A DNA stretch of 7,659 nt, taken from NCBI GenBank assembly GCA_023412745.1, contig JAEZBZ010000071.1, positions 1 through 7,659 on the forward strand. Direction: 5' to 3'. A model generated the notes under the pieces. The model was not told where the DNA came from and searched no databases. It worked only from the letters and a program-made list of their open reading frames with translations. Source of the stretch: Pseudomonadota bacterium (GTDB lineage: Bacteria > Pseudomonadota > Alphaproteobacteria > Rhizobiales > Hyphomicrobiaceae). The position numbers were made by a program, and so were the translations under genes. Below, in pieces: positions 1-6,396 of this stretch (its first letter is position 1; each line of letters opens with the position of its first letter).

Positions 1-1
1 T

Positions 2-601
2 CCCATCGTGCCCGACCTGGATTGGATGAAGCGCATAGTGCCTGCCGGTGTGCGCGTGGTGCAGCTTCGGCTGAAGGATGCGCCGGCCGATGAGGTCAAG
101 CGCCAGATTGCGGGAAGTCTCCAGGTCTGCCGGCAGCATGGTTGCCAGCTCATCGTCAACGACTACTGGCGCGAGGCGATCGAGCTGGGGGCGGACTATA
201 TCCATCTTGGACAGGAGGATCTCGCCGAGGCGGATGTGGCCGCGATCAAAGCGCGGGATATCCGGTTCGGGCTATCGAGTCATAGTCACGAAGAACTCGA
301 TATCGCACTTGCCGCCAAGCCCGATTACGTCGCGCTTGGACCGATCTGGGAGACCAAACTCAAGGCGATGAAATGGGCGCCGCAAGGCCTTGATCGGATT
401 AGGGATTGGAAGTCCCGCATTGGATCTCTGCCGCTGGTCGCAATCGGCGGTATCACGCCGGAGCGGGCGCCATCAGTAGTCGCGGCAGGCGCGGATTCGG
501 TGGCGGTTATTACAGATTTCTTTACGCATCCCGATCCGGTTGGCCGTGTGCGGAGATGGCTGGAATGGGCGGAACACGTGCGCAGCGGTAAGTCTGATTG
601 A
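2..601 (+). CDS. thiE: Thiamine phosphate synthase (ThiE), 5'-truncated by window edge
   Basis: ThiE condenses hydroxymethylpyrimidine diphosphate with the thiazole phosphate to give thiamine monophosphate in the cytoplasm. The protein is a TIM barrel, and its motifs appear in the right order: VQLRLKD (first visible residues about 20-26), LIVNDYW, the strongly typical HLGQEDL, GLSSHS in place of the usual G-S-x-H segment, VALGPIWETKLK (the phosphate-binding Thr/Lys loop), WAPQGL, and PLVAIGGIT followed by GADSVAVITDFF. The frame is open to the left edge, reading Pro-Ile before a GTG at 8. Since ThiE proteins normally begin with a few residues before this P-I-V strand, the true start probably lies just outside the window and only a handful of residues are missing; the GTG at 8 is unlikely to be the start. 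The 199 visible residues agree with the usual length of about 200-215. Other thiamine genes may lie upstream but are not visible. The stop is TGA at 599-601. Confidence 0.93.
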   Translation, partial: PIVPDLDWMKRIVPAGVRVVQLRLKDAPADEVKRQIAGSLQVCRQHGCQLIVNDYWREAIELGADYIHLGQEDLAEADVAAIKARDIRFGLSSHSHEELDIALAAKPDYVALGPIWETKLKAMKWAPQGLDRIRDWKSRIGSLPLVAIGGITPERAPSVVAAGADSVAVITDFFTHPDPVGRVRRWLEWAEHVRSGKSD

Positions 602-665
602 TCGCCCAAAAGAACGTCAACTGAATGCCATCCGGCTGTCGTATAACGTTGATACAATTGCTTAG

Positions 666-720
666 AGGTCGGGCTCGGAGCGCCGACCTGGCAAGTGTAG
701 ACTTGCCCGGCACCTGCCAG
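666..720 (+). promoter_or_regulatory. Tandem hairpins in the leader upstream of the CHAD gene
   Basis: Two perfect inverted repeats lie back to back. The first is AGGTCGG (666-672) with CCGACCT (683-689). The second is GGCAAGT (690-696) with ACTTGCC (701-707), closed by a 4-nt loop. A third pairing, CTGGCA (688-693) with TGCCAG (715-720), competes with both because it shares bases with them. The block ends 2 nt before the Shine-Dalgarno-like GAGG at 723-726. There is no T-run, so a classic intrinsic terminator for thiE is not supported. It could be a structured 5' leader, an attenuator, or a Rho-dependent thiE 3' end. The base pairing is seen directly; the function is inference. Confidence 0.4.
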
Positions 721-730
721 TTGAGGCGTC

Positions 731-1720
731 ATGGCGTATCGATTTAAGACCAAGGAGTCCTTTGCAAAAGGCTTTCGACGGATTGTCGCCGAACAGATCG
801 GTGCTGCCGAGCAAAGGCTGAGCCAGTCGACCATCGACCCGACTAACGTCCATGAAGCCCGCAAGAACCTGAAGCGGACTCGTGCGCTTCTTCGGCTGAT
901 GCGCCCTGCGCTCGGCGATGAATTGTTCAAGCGAGAGAATGCCCGTTTGCGTGACGCCGGCGCTTTGCTGTCCGCGCGTCGTGATGCCCATGTTCTCGAT
1001 CAAACGCTGGTCAATCTCGGCCCTGAGCCCGACTCGGCTTTGGCGCCGACAGTTTCTAAATTGCGCGCTGCGGTCGCTTCCACTCGTACCGATGTCGATG
1101 CCTCATCCGAACAGCAAAGCTTGGCGAATGCGGCGGAGGAACTGCGACAGTCGCTTTCGGCATTGCGGCGGCAGAAATTCAAAGACGATGGTTTCGATCT
1201 CGTTGAACCCGGGCTGAAGCGCAGCTATGCGGCTGCGCGCAAGGCTATGCGGGTTGCCTACGCCGAGCCGAGCGAGGAAAACTTCCACGAGTGGCGCAAG
1301 GGCATCCAGCAGCACTGGCGGCAGATGCTGTTGCTATCGCGTGGATGGCCTGAGGTGCTGCTGCCCCGCGCACGCGCCGCGCGTCAGATTTCCGAGATGC
1401 TAGGCCAGGATCATGACATCGCGGTCCTGAAGGCCTATCTGCACAGCCATAGCGACTTGCCGCTTACACCGCGGGAACGGCAGAACATCGAAGCGCATTT
1501 TCAGGGCCAGCAGGCTTCGCTTCGCGCGCGCTGCAAACCGCTGGGCGAGCGGCTTTTGGCCGAGCGTAGCCGCAGTTTCTCCCGCCGCGTCGAGACTTAC
1601 TGGCGCGTCGCAGGTCAGATCGAGAACGCAGCCGTCGAGGCAGAGCTGTCGGCGAAGGCCAAGGTGGAGGCTGCTGAAAAGCAAGTTGCGCGCGCTGATC
1701 GCGGCGGCAAGGCCGCCTAA
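731..1720 (+). CDS. CHAD domain-containing protein
   Basis: A 329-residue all-helical CHAD (conserved histidine alpha-helical domain) protein. CHAD domains are known to bind inorganic polyphosphate through basic and histidine-lined surfaces and often target proteins to polyphosphate granules. The two internal halves of the fold are visible. The first has VHEARKNLKRTRALLRL at about residues 40-56 and SARRDAHVLDQTL at 81-93. The second has FHEWRKGIQQHWRQMLLL at 185-202 and LGQDHDIAVLKAYL at 224-237. The repeated H-x-x-R-K and (D)-H-(V/I) elements are the family hallmark (His41, His87, His186, His228). An Ala/Glu/Lys-rich tail (about 298-329) may form a short coiled coil. There is no N-terminal CYTH domain, so this is the stand-alone form, and no signal peptide. 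The ATG at 731 has GAGG 4 nt upstream, a slightly tight spacing. No polyphosphate kinase or phosphatase gene is visible nearby, so a role in polyphosphate metabolism rests on the domain alone. Confidence 0.9.
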   Translation: MAYRFKTKESFAKGFRRIVAEQIGAAEQRLSQSTIDPTNVHEARKNLKRTRALLRLMRPALGDELFKRENARLRDAGALLSARRDAHVLDQTLVNLGPEPDSALAPTVSKLRAAVASTRTDVDASSEQQSLANAAEELRQSLSALRRQKFKDDGFDLVEPGLKRSYAAARKAMRVAYAEPSEENFHEWRKGIQQHWRQMLLLSRGWPEVLLPRARAARQISEMLGQDHDIAVLKAYLHSHSDLPLTPRERQNIEAHFQGQQASLRARCKPLGERLLAERSRSFSRRVETYWRVAGQIENAAVEAELSAKAKVEAAEKQVARADRGGKAA

Positions 1721-1727
1721 TTCAGCC

Positions 1728-1769
1728 GCCTGCGGCACGTCGCAGGCTGGTGCGCGGCGCCATTTTGTT
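1728..1769 (+). terminator. Possible terminator region after the CHAD gene
   Basis: Just after the CHAD stop codon, GCCTGCG (1728-1734) can pair with CGCAGGC (1741-1747). A second, weaker stem, GGTGC (1749-1753) with GCGCC (1757-1761, one G-U pair), is followed directly by ATTTTGTT (1762-1769). The second stem plus T-rich tract has the form of an intrinsic terminator, but it is only 5 bp long and the T-run is interrupted. Whether hemH has its own promoter or is read through from the CHAD gene is therefore undecided. Confidence 0.33.
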
Positions 1770-1832
1770 GGAAACACGACCTTGAACTAAGAAGGGCTCA
1801 CTCGCGGGCAGCCCAGGAGAGGTCGTCGCATC

Positions 1833-2894
1833 ATGAATGAACAACCGAAAGCGGACGGATTGCAGCCAGAAGGTTCGGTCAGACCCGCGTCGCACCCAAA
1901 CGTGCACCACGGCAAGGTCGGTGTTCTGCTGCTCAATCTTGGTACGCCGGATGCGACCGATTACTGGTCCATGCGACGCTATCTCAAGGAGTTTCTGTCG
2001 GATCGCCGGGTCATCGAGACGTCACGGTTGATCTGGTGGCCGATTCTCAACCTGATCATCCTGACCAAGCGGCCAGGGCCGAAGGGCAAGGACTACGAGT
2101 CGATCTGGAACAAGGAGCGCAACGAAGGTCCGCTCAAGACCATCACGCGCAGCCAGGCCGAGAAACTGGCGGCACAGCTTGCCGGCGATCCACGCATCGT
2201 TGTCGACTGGGCTATGCGCTACGCCAATCCGACCACTGAAAGCCGGATTAAGGCGTTGCAGGAGCAGGGATGCGATCGCATCCTGCTGGTGCCGCTGTAC
2301 CCGCAGTATGCCGCCGCCACGTCGGCGACAGCCTGCGATCAGGCGTTCCGAGCTCTGATGAACATGCGCTGGCAGCCCTACGCGCGCGTGGCGCCGGCCT
2401 GGTACGATGATCCGGTCTATATCGATGCTTTGGCGAATTCGATCAAGAACCAATTGCAAACGCTGGATTTCAAGCCCGAAGCGTTGGTCGCGACATTTCA
2501 CGGCATGCCCGAATCCTATTTGCACAAAGGCGATCCGTATTATTGCCAGTGCCTGAAGACTTCGCGGTTGTTGCGGGCGAAACTGGGCTGGCCCGAAGAG
2601 GGCTGGCATACGACGTTCCAGTCACGTTTCGGCAATGACGTCTGGCTGCAGCCCTATACCGATGAAACAGTGAAGCGACTGGCGAAATCCGGTGTGAAGC
2701 GGATGGCGATCGTCGCCCCCGGTTTCAGCGCCGATTGCCTTGAAACTCTGGAAGAATTGGACGTAGAGAACCGCGGCTACTTCATGGAGAATGGCGGCGA
2801 GAAGTTCGCCTACATTCCCGCATTGAACGATAGCGACGAAGGCATTCGTGTTATCGAGCACGTCGTGCGGCGCGAATTGATGGGCTGGATCTGA
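1833..2894 (+). CDS. hemH: Ferrochelatase (heme synthase)
   Basis: Ferrochelatase inserts Fe2+ into protoporphyrin IX to make protoheme, the last step of heme synthesis, at the cytoplasmic membrane face. The 353 residues include the family opening VGVLLLNLGTPD (about 29-40), the KRYL-like segment MRRYLKEFLSDRRVIE (47-62), the hydrophobic lip region around 65-80 that could contact the membrane, VPLYPQYA (153-160), the signature ATFHGMPESYLHKGDPYYC with catalytic His223, FQSRFG (262-267), and APGFSADCLETLEEL with the conserved Glu304. No C-terminal iron-sulfur cysteine cluster of the animal type is present. About 28 residues precede the core, a modest N-terminal extension. The start is an ATG with a long purine-rich AGGAGAGG at 1815-1822, 10 nt upstream. 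A 5-bp stem (GGGCT 1794-1798 with AGCCC 1810-1814) directly abuts this site and might modulate access. No Irr/ICE or Fur-like palindrome was found upstream. Confidence 0.97.
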   Translation: MNEQPKADGLQPEGSVRPASHPNVHHGKVGVLLLNLGTPDATDYWSMRRYLKEFLSDRRVIETSRLIWWPILNLIILTKRPGPKGKDYESIWNKERNEGPLKTITRSQAEKLAAQLAGDPRIVVDWAMRYANPTTESRIKALQEQGCDRILLVPLYPQYAAATSATACDQAFRALMNMRWQPYARVAPAWYDDPVYIDALANSIKNQLQTLDFKPEALVATFHGMPESYLHKGDPYYCQCLKTSRLLRAKLGWPEEGWHTTFQSRFGNDVWLQPYTDETVKRLAKSGVKRMAIVAPGFSADCLETLEELDVENRGYFMENGGEKFAYIPALNDSDEGIRVIEHVVRRELMGWI

Positions 2895-2936
2895 TTTATC
2901 CGGCCTTTACCAGTTGGCGCGGAATTTCATTCTTCG

Positions 2937-2979
2937 TTAATCTCTTGTTAATTGAAACTTCGCCGTTGCGCCCTAAAAG
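2937..2979 (+). promoter_or_regulatory. Candidate CtrA box and sigma70-type promoter for the SPFH/NfeD pair
   Basis: TTAA at 2937-2940 and TTAA at 2948-2951 are separated by exactly 7 bases, matching the alphaproteobacterial CtrA consensus TTAA-N7-TTAA. Immediately downstream lies TTGAAA (2952-2957), five of six matches to a -35 hexamer. A 16-nt spacer then leads to TAAAAG (2974-2979), four of six matches to a -10. CtrA-activated promoters typically have the box at or overlapping the -35 region, as here. Transcription would begin around 2985-2990, giving a leader of about 50 nt before the GTG at 3039. The motif match is direct; CtrA control is inference. Confidence 0.4.
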
Positions 2980-3038
2980 CGGCGGCATGAGATGCTGTGC
3001 TCCTTGCACGGACGTGAGCGATTTGGGGAGATAGGGAC

Positions 3039-4028
3039 GTGGCGGTCGGCGGTCTGGAAGTCTTCGGCATTCTTGTCATTCTGTTTGCGCTGGCCGCACT
3101 GTGGTCGACGGTCAAGGTCGTGCCGCAGGGCATGAACTACACAGTGCTCAGCTTCGGCCGCTACACGCGCACATTGACCCCCGGCCTGCATATCCTGGTT
3201 CCCGTCATGGAACGGGTAGGCGCCCGCATGAACATGAAGGAGCAGGTGCTGGAGATCCCGAGCCAGGACGTGATCACGCGCGACAACGCCATGGTGCGCG
3301 TTGACGGTGTCACGTTCTTCCAGGTGCTCAGCGCAGCGAAGGCGGCCTACGAGGTCGACATGCTGGAAGAGTCGATCATCAACCTCACGATGACCAACGT
3401 GCGTACCGTGATGGGCTCGATGGACCTCGACGAGCTGCTGTCCAACCGTGACCAGATCAACGCCAAGCTGCTCGATGTCGTCGATCACGCCACCGAGGCA
3501 TGGGGCGTGAAGGTGACGCGCATCGAAATCAAGGACATCGCTCCACCGTCGGATCTCGTCGACAGCATGGCCCGCCAGATGAAGGCGGAACGCGAAAAGC
3601 GCGCGCAGATCCTGGAAGCGGAAGGTTCGCGGGCCGCGGCCATTCTCAAGGCCGAGGGCGAAAAGCAGGCCGTGGTGCTGGCGGCCGAGGGCCGTCGCGA
3701 AGCCGCGTTCCGCGATTCGGAAGCCCGTGAGCGTGAAGCCCAGGCCGAAGCCGAAGCGACCCGCATGGTCAGCACCGCAATCGCGGATGGCAACGTGCAG
3801 GCCATCAACTATTTCGTGGCAAACAACTACGTGAAAGCGCTGGAATCGTTGGCCAAGGCACCGAACCAGAAGGTCATCATGATGCCGCTGGAGGCATCCT
3901 CGGTGATCGGTTCGCTGGCTGGTCTTGCGCAGATCACGGGCGAGGCATTTAGCGGCAAGGATGGCGGAAACACCTCGCAGCCGCCGTCACGGCCGAACCA
4001 GCCGCGTGGCACGGTTCCGCGGGTTTGA
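3039..4028 (+). CDS. SPFH/Band 7 domain membrane protein (QmcA/stomatin-like)
   Basis: A 329-residue member of the stomatin/prohibitin (SPFH, Band 7) superfamily, closest in layout to E. coli QmcA. These proteins form large membrane-attached oligomers linked to membrane organisation and protease quality control. One N-terminal membrane helix (about 8-24) is followed by the SPFH core: VPQGMNYTVLSFGRY (28-42), TPGLHILVPVMERV (47-60), the segment at 69-90 with QDVITRDN, and the stomatin-type stretch ending VRTVMGSMDLDELLSNRDQIN (121-141). A long Ala/Glu/Arg/Lys-rich coiled coil spans about 178-245 with repeated (L/A)-x-AEG units, then a Gly/Ala-rich oligomerisation region (284-302) and a Pro-rich tail. 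The start is GTG: an in-frame TGA at 3015-3017 excludes an upstream start, and GGGGAG at 3025-3030 lies 8 nt before it. The NfeD-family gene follows 21 bp downstream, the common pairing for this family. Confidence 0.93.
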   Translation: MAVGGLEVFGILVILFALAALWSTVKVVPQGMNYTVLSFGRYTRTLTPGLHILVPVMERVGARMNMKEQVLEIPSQDVITRDNAMVRVDGVTFFQVLSAAKAAYEVDMLEESIINLTMTNVRTVMGSMDLDELLSNRDQINAKLLDVVDHATEAWGVKVTRIEIKDIAPPSDLVDSMARQMKAEREKRAQILEAEGSRAAAILKAEGEKQAVVLAAEGRREAAFRDSEAREREAQAEAEATRMVSTAIADGNVQAINYFVANNYVKALESLAKAPNQKVIMMPLEASSVIGSLAGLAQITGEAFSGKDGGNTSQPPSRPNQPRGTVPRV

Positions 4029-4049
4029 TGTCAGCCAACGAGCGCACAG

Positions 4050-4508
4050 ATGCAAACGATTGCTGAGTTTTTCTGGAATCTCGGAGCGTGGAACTGGTTT
4101 TTCCTCGGCGTGGTTCTGTTCGTTCTCGAAACCATCCTGCCGGGCGTCTACCTGCTGTGGTTCGGCATGGCGGCCGCGATTGTCGGCGTGATCGCGCTGA
4201 CCATCACGCTGTCGTGGCAGCTTCAGGTGATCGCATTCGGCTTGATCGCCATGGCGACGGTGGTGGCGGTGCGCCGTTTCGCGCGACCGGACATGATCAC
4301 CAGCGATGAGCCCTCGCTCAATGAACGCGGCCAGCAATACGTTGGCCGCGTCGTTACCGTCGAGGATGCGATTGCCAACGGACGCGGTCGCGTCAAGGTG
4401 GGCGATACAGTGTGGTCGGCGGAAGGTCCGGATCTACCGAAAGGCTCACGCGCGACCGTAAAGTCGGTGCGTGGCACCGTGCTGCTGGTCGAGCCAGCCG
4501 CGCATTGA
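4050..4508 (+). CDS. NfeD family membrane protein
   Basis: A 152-residue short NfeD protein (the YbbJ type, without the long-form serine protease domain). Hydrophobic helices at about 15-33, 35-53 and 57-75 are followed by a soluble OB-fold domain at about 95-150, with the diagnostic VGRVVTVEDAIANGRGRVKVGD and VWSAEG stretch (98-126) and closing VKSVRGTVLLVEP. NfeD proteins are regular genomic partners of stomatin/QmcA proteins; the OB domain is thought to contact the SPFH oligomer. The gene is almost certainly cotranscribed with its neighbour. The reading frame has a stop at 4026-4028 (the SPFH stop itself), so ATG 4050 is the first possible ATG start. The ribosome-binding site is weak (GAG at 4040-4042), which suggests translational coupling to the upstream gene. 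Confidence 0.93.
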   Translation: MQTIAEFFWNLGAWNWFFLGVVLFVLETILPGVYLLWFGMAAAIVGVIALTITLSWQLQVIAFGLIAMATVVAVRRFARPDMITSDEPSLNERGQQYVGRVVTVEDAIANGRGRVKVGDTVWSAEGPDLPKGSRATVKSVRGTVLLVEPAAH

Positions 4509-4515
4509 GCGGATT

Positions 4516-4549
4516 GCTCCGGGCCGCTCGGATGTCCGGAGCTAATATT
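4516..4549. terminator. Hairpin between convergent genes, possible bidirectional terminator
   Basis: GCTCCGG (4516-4522) pairs perfectly with CCGGAGC (4536-4542) across a 13-nt loop, in the 53-bp gap between the NfeD gene and the oppositely oriented aldo/keto reductase gene. On the plus strand it is followed by the AT-rich TAATATT rather than a clean T-run. Position and symmetry fit a shared terminator; the lack of a U-tract keeps confidence moderate. Confidence 0.45.
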
Positions 4550-4561
4550 CGTGATCGTCGC

Positions 4562-5500
4562 TCAGGCTGAGATGGCATCGATCTCGGCGATTTCATCGGC
4601 AGTCAGCGCCCAGCTGGCCGCATCGACATTCTGCTGAACCTGCTCAGGCTTGGTGGCACCCGCGATGACGCTGGCGACTGTCGGGCGCGCAGCGAGCCAA
4701 CTGAACGCCAGTTCCAGAATGCTATGGCCGCGGGCTTCCGCGAAGCCGGTCAGCTTTTCCACGATGCCGAAATTGCGTTCCGTCAGATACTGATCGGCGC
4801 GCTGCTGCATGCTCGCCAGTCGCGTGCCCTGGGCCGGTGCGACGTTGCGCTTGTACTTGCCGGTGAGCAGGCCGCACGCCAGCGGAAAATACGGCAGCAG
4901 CCCCAACCCATAAGCCTGCATCGCCGGGATCAGGTGCTTCTCGTGATCGCGCACGACGAGGCTGTACTCGTCCTGGCACGACACGAAGGCGTTGAGGTTA
5001 TGGTGTTTCGCCGTCCATTGCGCCTCGACGACGCCCCAGGCCGGCATGTTCGAGCAGCCAATGTAGCGCACCTTGCCCTGGCGCACGAGATCGTCGAGCG
5101 CGCGCAGCGTCTCCTCGATCGGCGTGCGCGGGTCGGGCTGGTGGAACTGATAAAGGTCGATCCAGTCGGTCTTGAGACGGCGCAGGCTGTCCTCGACCGC
5201 CGACATGATGTAGCGCCTCGAACCGCCGATCAGCTTGCCGGCGTCGTCCATAGCCATGCCGAACTTGGTGGCCAGCACGATGTCCTTGCGGCGCGCGCCG
5301 AGGATTTCGCCAAGGGCGGCTTCCGAACCGCCCTTGTTGCCGTAAATGTCTGCCGTGTCGAACAGAGTAATCCCGACATCCAGTGCCTTGTGCACGACTG
5401 CGCGCGAGGCTTTGAGATCGATGCGGCCGCCGAAGTTATTGCAGCCGAGGCCGACGACCGAGACTTGCAGGCCCGAGGGGCCGAGATTGCGCTGTTGCAT
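4562..5500 (-). CDS. Aldo/keto reductase
   Basis: A 312-residue NADP(H)-type aldo/keto reductase, a TIM-barrel oxidoreductase interconverting carbonyls and alcohols. The catalytic tetrad is complete: Asp48 and Tyr53 in FDTADIYG, Lys79 in LATKFG, and His120 in LYQFHQPDP. Other family features are the opening RNLGPSGLQVSVVGLGCNNFGG, GKVRYIGCSNM (142-152), QDEYSLVVRDHE (176-187) equivalent to the Q-Y-N-L segment, PYFPLACGLLTGKY (203-216), and the cofactor phosphate-binding IAGATKPEQVQQNV (279-292). The layout resembles the YhdN/general-stress-like AKR group and is full length. The start ATG at 5500 has AAGGAG 8 nt upstream. The gene is last in the minus-strand run, 12 bp after the amidohydrolase, so translation is probably coupled. 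The substrate is unknown; a sugar dehydrogenase or aldehyde reductase role in a small-molecule catabolic pathway is plausible given the lactonase-like neighbour, but the sequence does not decide this. Confidence 0.93.
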   Translation of the reverse strand: MQQRNLGPSGLQVSVVGLGCNNFGGRIDLKASRAVVHKALDVGITLFDTADIYGNKGGSEAALGEILGARRKDIVLATKFGMAMDDAGKLIGGSRRYIMSAVEDSLRRLKTDWIDLYQFHQPDPRTPIEETLRALDDLVRQGKVRYIGCSNMPAWGVVEAQWTAKHHNLNAFVSCQDEYSLVVRDHEKHLIPAMQAYGLGLLPYFPLACGLLTGKYKRNVAPAQGTRLASMQQRADQYLTERNFGIVEKLTGFAEARGHSILELAFSWLAARPTVASVIAGATKPEQVQQNVDAASWALTADEIAEIDAISA

Positions 5501-5506
5501 GGGCGT

Positions 5507-5515
5507 TGCTCCTTA
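5507..5515 (-). promoter_or_regulatory. Ribosome-binding site of the aldo/keto reductase, overlapping the upstream stop codon
   Basis: On the minus strand the amidohydrolase stop TAA (5515-5513) runs straight into GGAG, so TAAGGAG contains both the stop and the Shine-Dalgarno of the next gene, 8 nt before its ATG. A terminating ribosome would sit on the initiation site, which supports coupled translation and cotranscription of the two genes. Confidence 0.7.
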
Positions 5516-6361
5516 GAAGCCGTACAGGCGAGCCGGGTTCTCAACGAACATCTTGTGGCGCGACGCCTCGTCGGGAACCCAATCCAGCATCAGGTCCAGC
5601 AGCGCGGCGTCGCTGGGATAACGATCGCCTTCCATGCCGGGATGCGGCCAGTTCGATGCCCACAGCATACGCTCGGGCGCGGCTTTCGCCAGCGCCTTGG
5701 CCAGCGCCCCGACGTCGTCAAAGCCCGGAGCACCGACACGCGACACCTCGTAGGGCGCCGACAGCTTGACATAGCAGTTGCCGCGATCGACCAGCCGCAG
5801 CAGCGCCTTGAAGGCCTCGTGATCGGCCGGCACCGGCTCCAGGAACTTGCCGATGTGATCGATGATGTAGTCGCCCTCGATGCGCTTCAGTTGCGCTTCG
5901 CGATCGGGGAACTCGCGGCCATCGAACTGTACGATGGGGTGCCAGCCGAACGGACGCACGCGGGCGATCATCTCGTCCATGACGTCCCACTTCAGATGGC
6001 CCGGCGGCAGGCACATGATGCGGATGCCGCGCGCGCCGGCCTTGGTCAGGCGCTCGAGTTCAGCATCCGTGACGCCCGGTTTAACCACCACGATGGCGCG
6101 CGCCTTGTCCTGGCCGAGCGCCGCCACGCTATCCATGGTCAGGCGGTTGTCGTCTCCATACGCATTCGGCTGTACAACGACCACCCGCTCGTGGCCGAGC
6201 CAACCCATCAACTTGCGATATTGCTCGACGGTGGCATCCGGTGCCGGCGTCACGCCGTCGGGATGTTTGGGATAGCGGGCGTCATAGAAGTGCATATGCG
6301 TGTCGCATGCGCCGGCCGGCATCTTCAGGCGCGGCGCAGGTCCGGAAACAGGACGGTCCAT
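5513..6361 (-). CDS. Amidohydrolase family protein (COG3618 / PDC-lactonase-like)
   Basis: A 282-residue amidohydrolase-2 type TIM barrel, of the group holding 2-pyrone-4,6-dicarboxylate lactonase, L-fuconolactonase and galactarolactone isomerase, which act on lactones. Visible motifs are CDTHMHFYD (19-27, with the H-x-H pair His22/His24), VVVVQPNAYGDDN (60-72), GARGIRI (109-115), PIVQFDG (142-148), DYIIDHIGKF (164-173), CYVKLSAPYE (196-205) and the C-terminal WASNWPHPGME (234-244). The last normally reads with Asp before Trp (S/T-D-W-P-H); here it is Asn237. The start chosen is ATG 6361, preceded by AGAGGA about 7 nt upstream. The frame stays open for 92 more codons upstream, but that extension overlaps the preceding gene and has no family similarity. 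The gene lies 35 bp after the hydroxyacid dehydrogenase and 12 bp before the aldo/keto reductase. Lactone hydrolysis or isomerisation is likely; the exact substrate is unknown. Confidence 0.88.
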   Translation of the reverse strand: MDRPVSGPAPRLKMPAGACDTHMHFYDARYPKHPDGVTPAPDATVEQYRKLMGWLGHERVVVVQPNAYGDDNRLTMDSVAALGQDKARAIVVVKPGVTDAELERLTKAGARGIRIMCLPPGHLKWDVMDEMIARVRPFGWHPIVQFDGREFPDREAQLKRIEGDYIIDHIGKFLEPVPADHEAFKALLRLVDRGNCYVKLSAPYEVSRVGAPGFDDVGALAKALAKAAPERMLWASNWPHPGMEGDRYPSDAALLDLMLDWVPDEASRHKMFVENPARLYGF

Positions 6362-6396
6362 GAGTATTTCCTCTGAATGATGTCTTGCTATGTTTG

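Noticed and set aside
642..647. TATAAC as a -10 element for the CHAD gene
   Set aside because: No acceptable -35 hexamer lies 16-18 nt upstream, so the match to TATAAT alone is not enough.
689..706. A sigma54-like TGGCA...TTGC pair
   Set aside because: The spacing between the GG and GC elements is 13 nt instead of the required 10, and the bases are explained by the hairpin 690-707.
325..930. A 201-codon minus-strand open frame across the thiE/CHAD junction
   Set aside because: It is antisense to the well-supported ThiE C-terminus and the CHAD N-terminus, and its Ser/Arg-rich translation looks like a shadow.
1765..1793. A promoter for hemH from TTGTTG and TAAGAA
   Set aside because: The spacing is 17 nt but the -10 matches only three of six positions, and the first hexamer overlaps the T-tract of the possible terminator.
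4724..6376. A 550-codon open frame on the plus strand
   Set aside because: It lies antisense to the aldo/keto reductase and amidohydrolase genes, both with complete family motifs. The translation shows no family signature and is the mirror product expected in GC-rich DNA with few stop codons.
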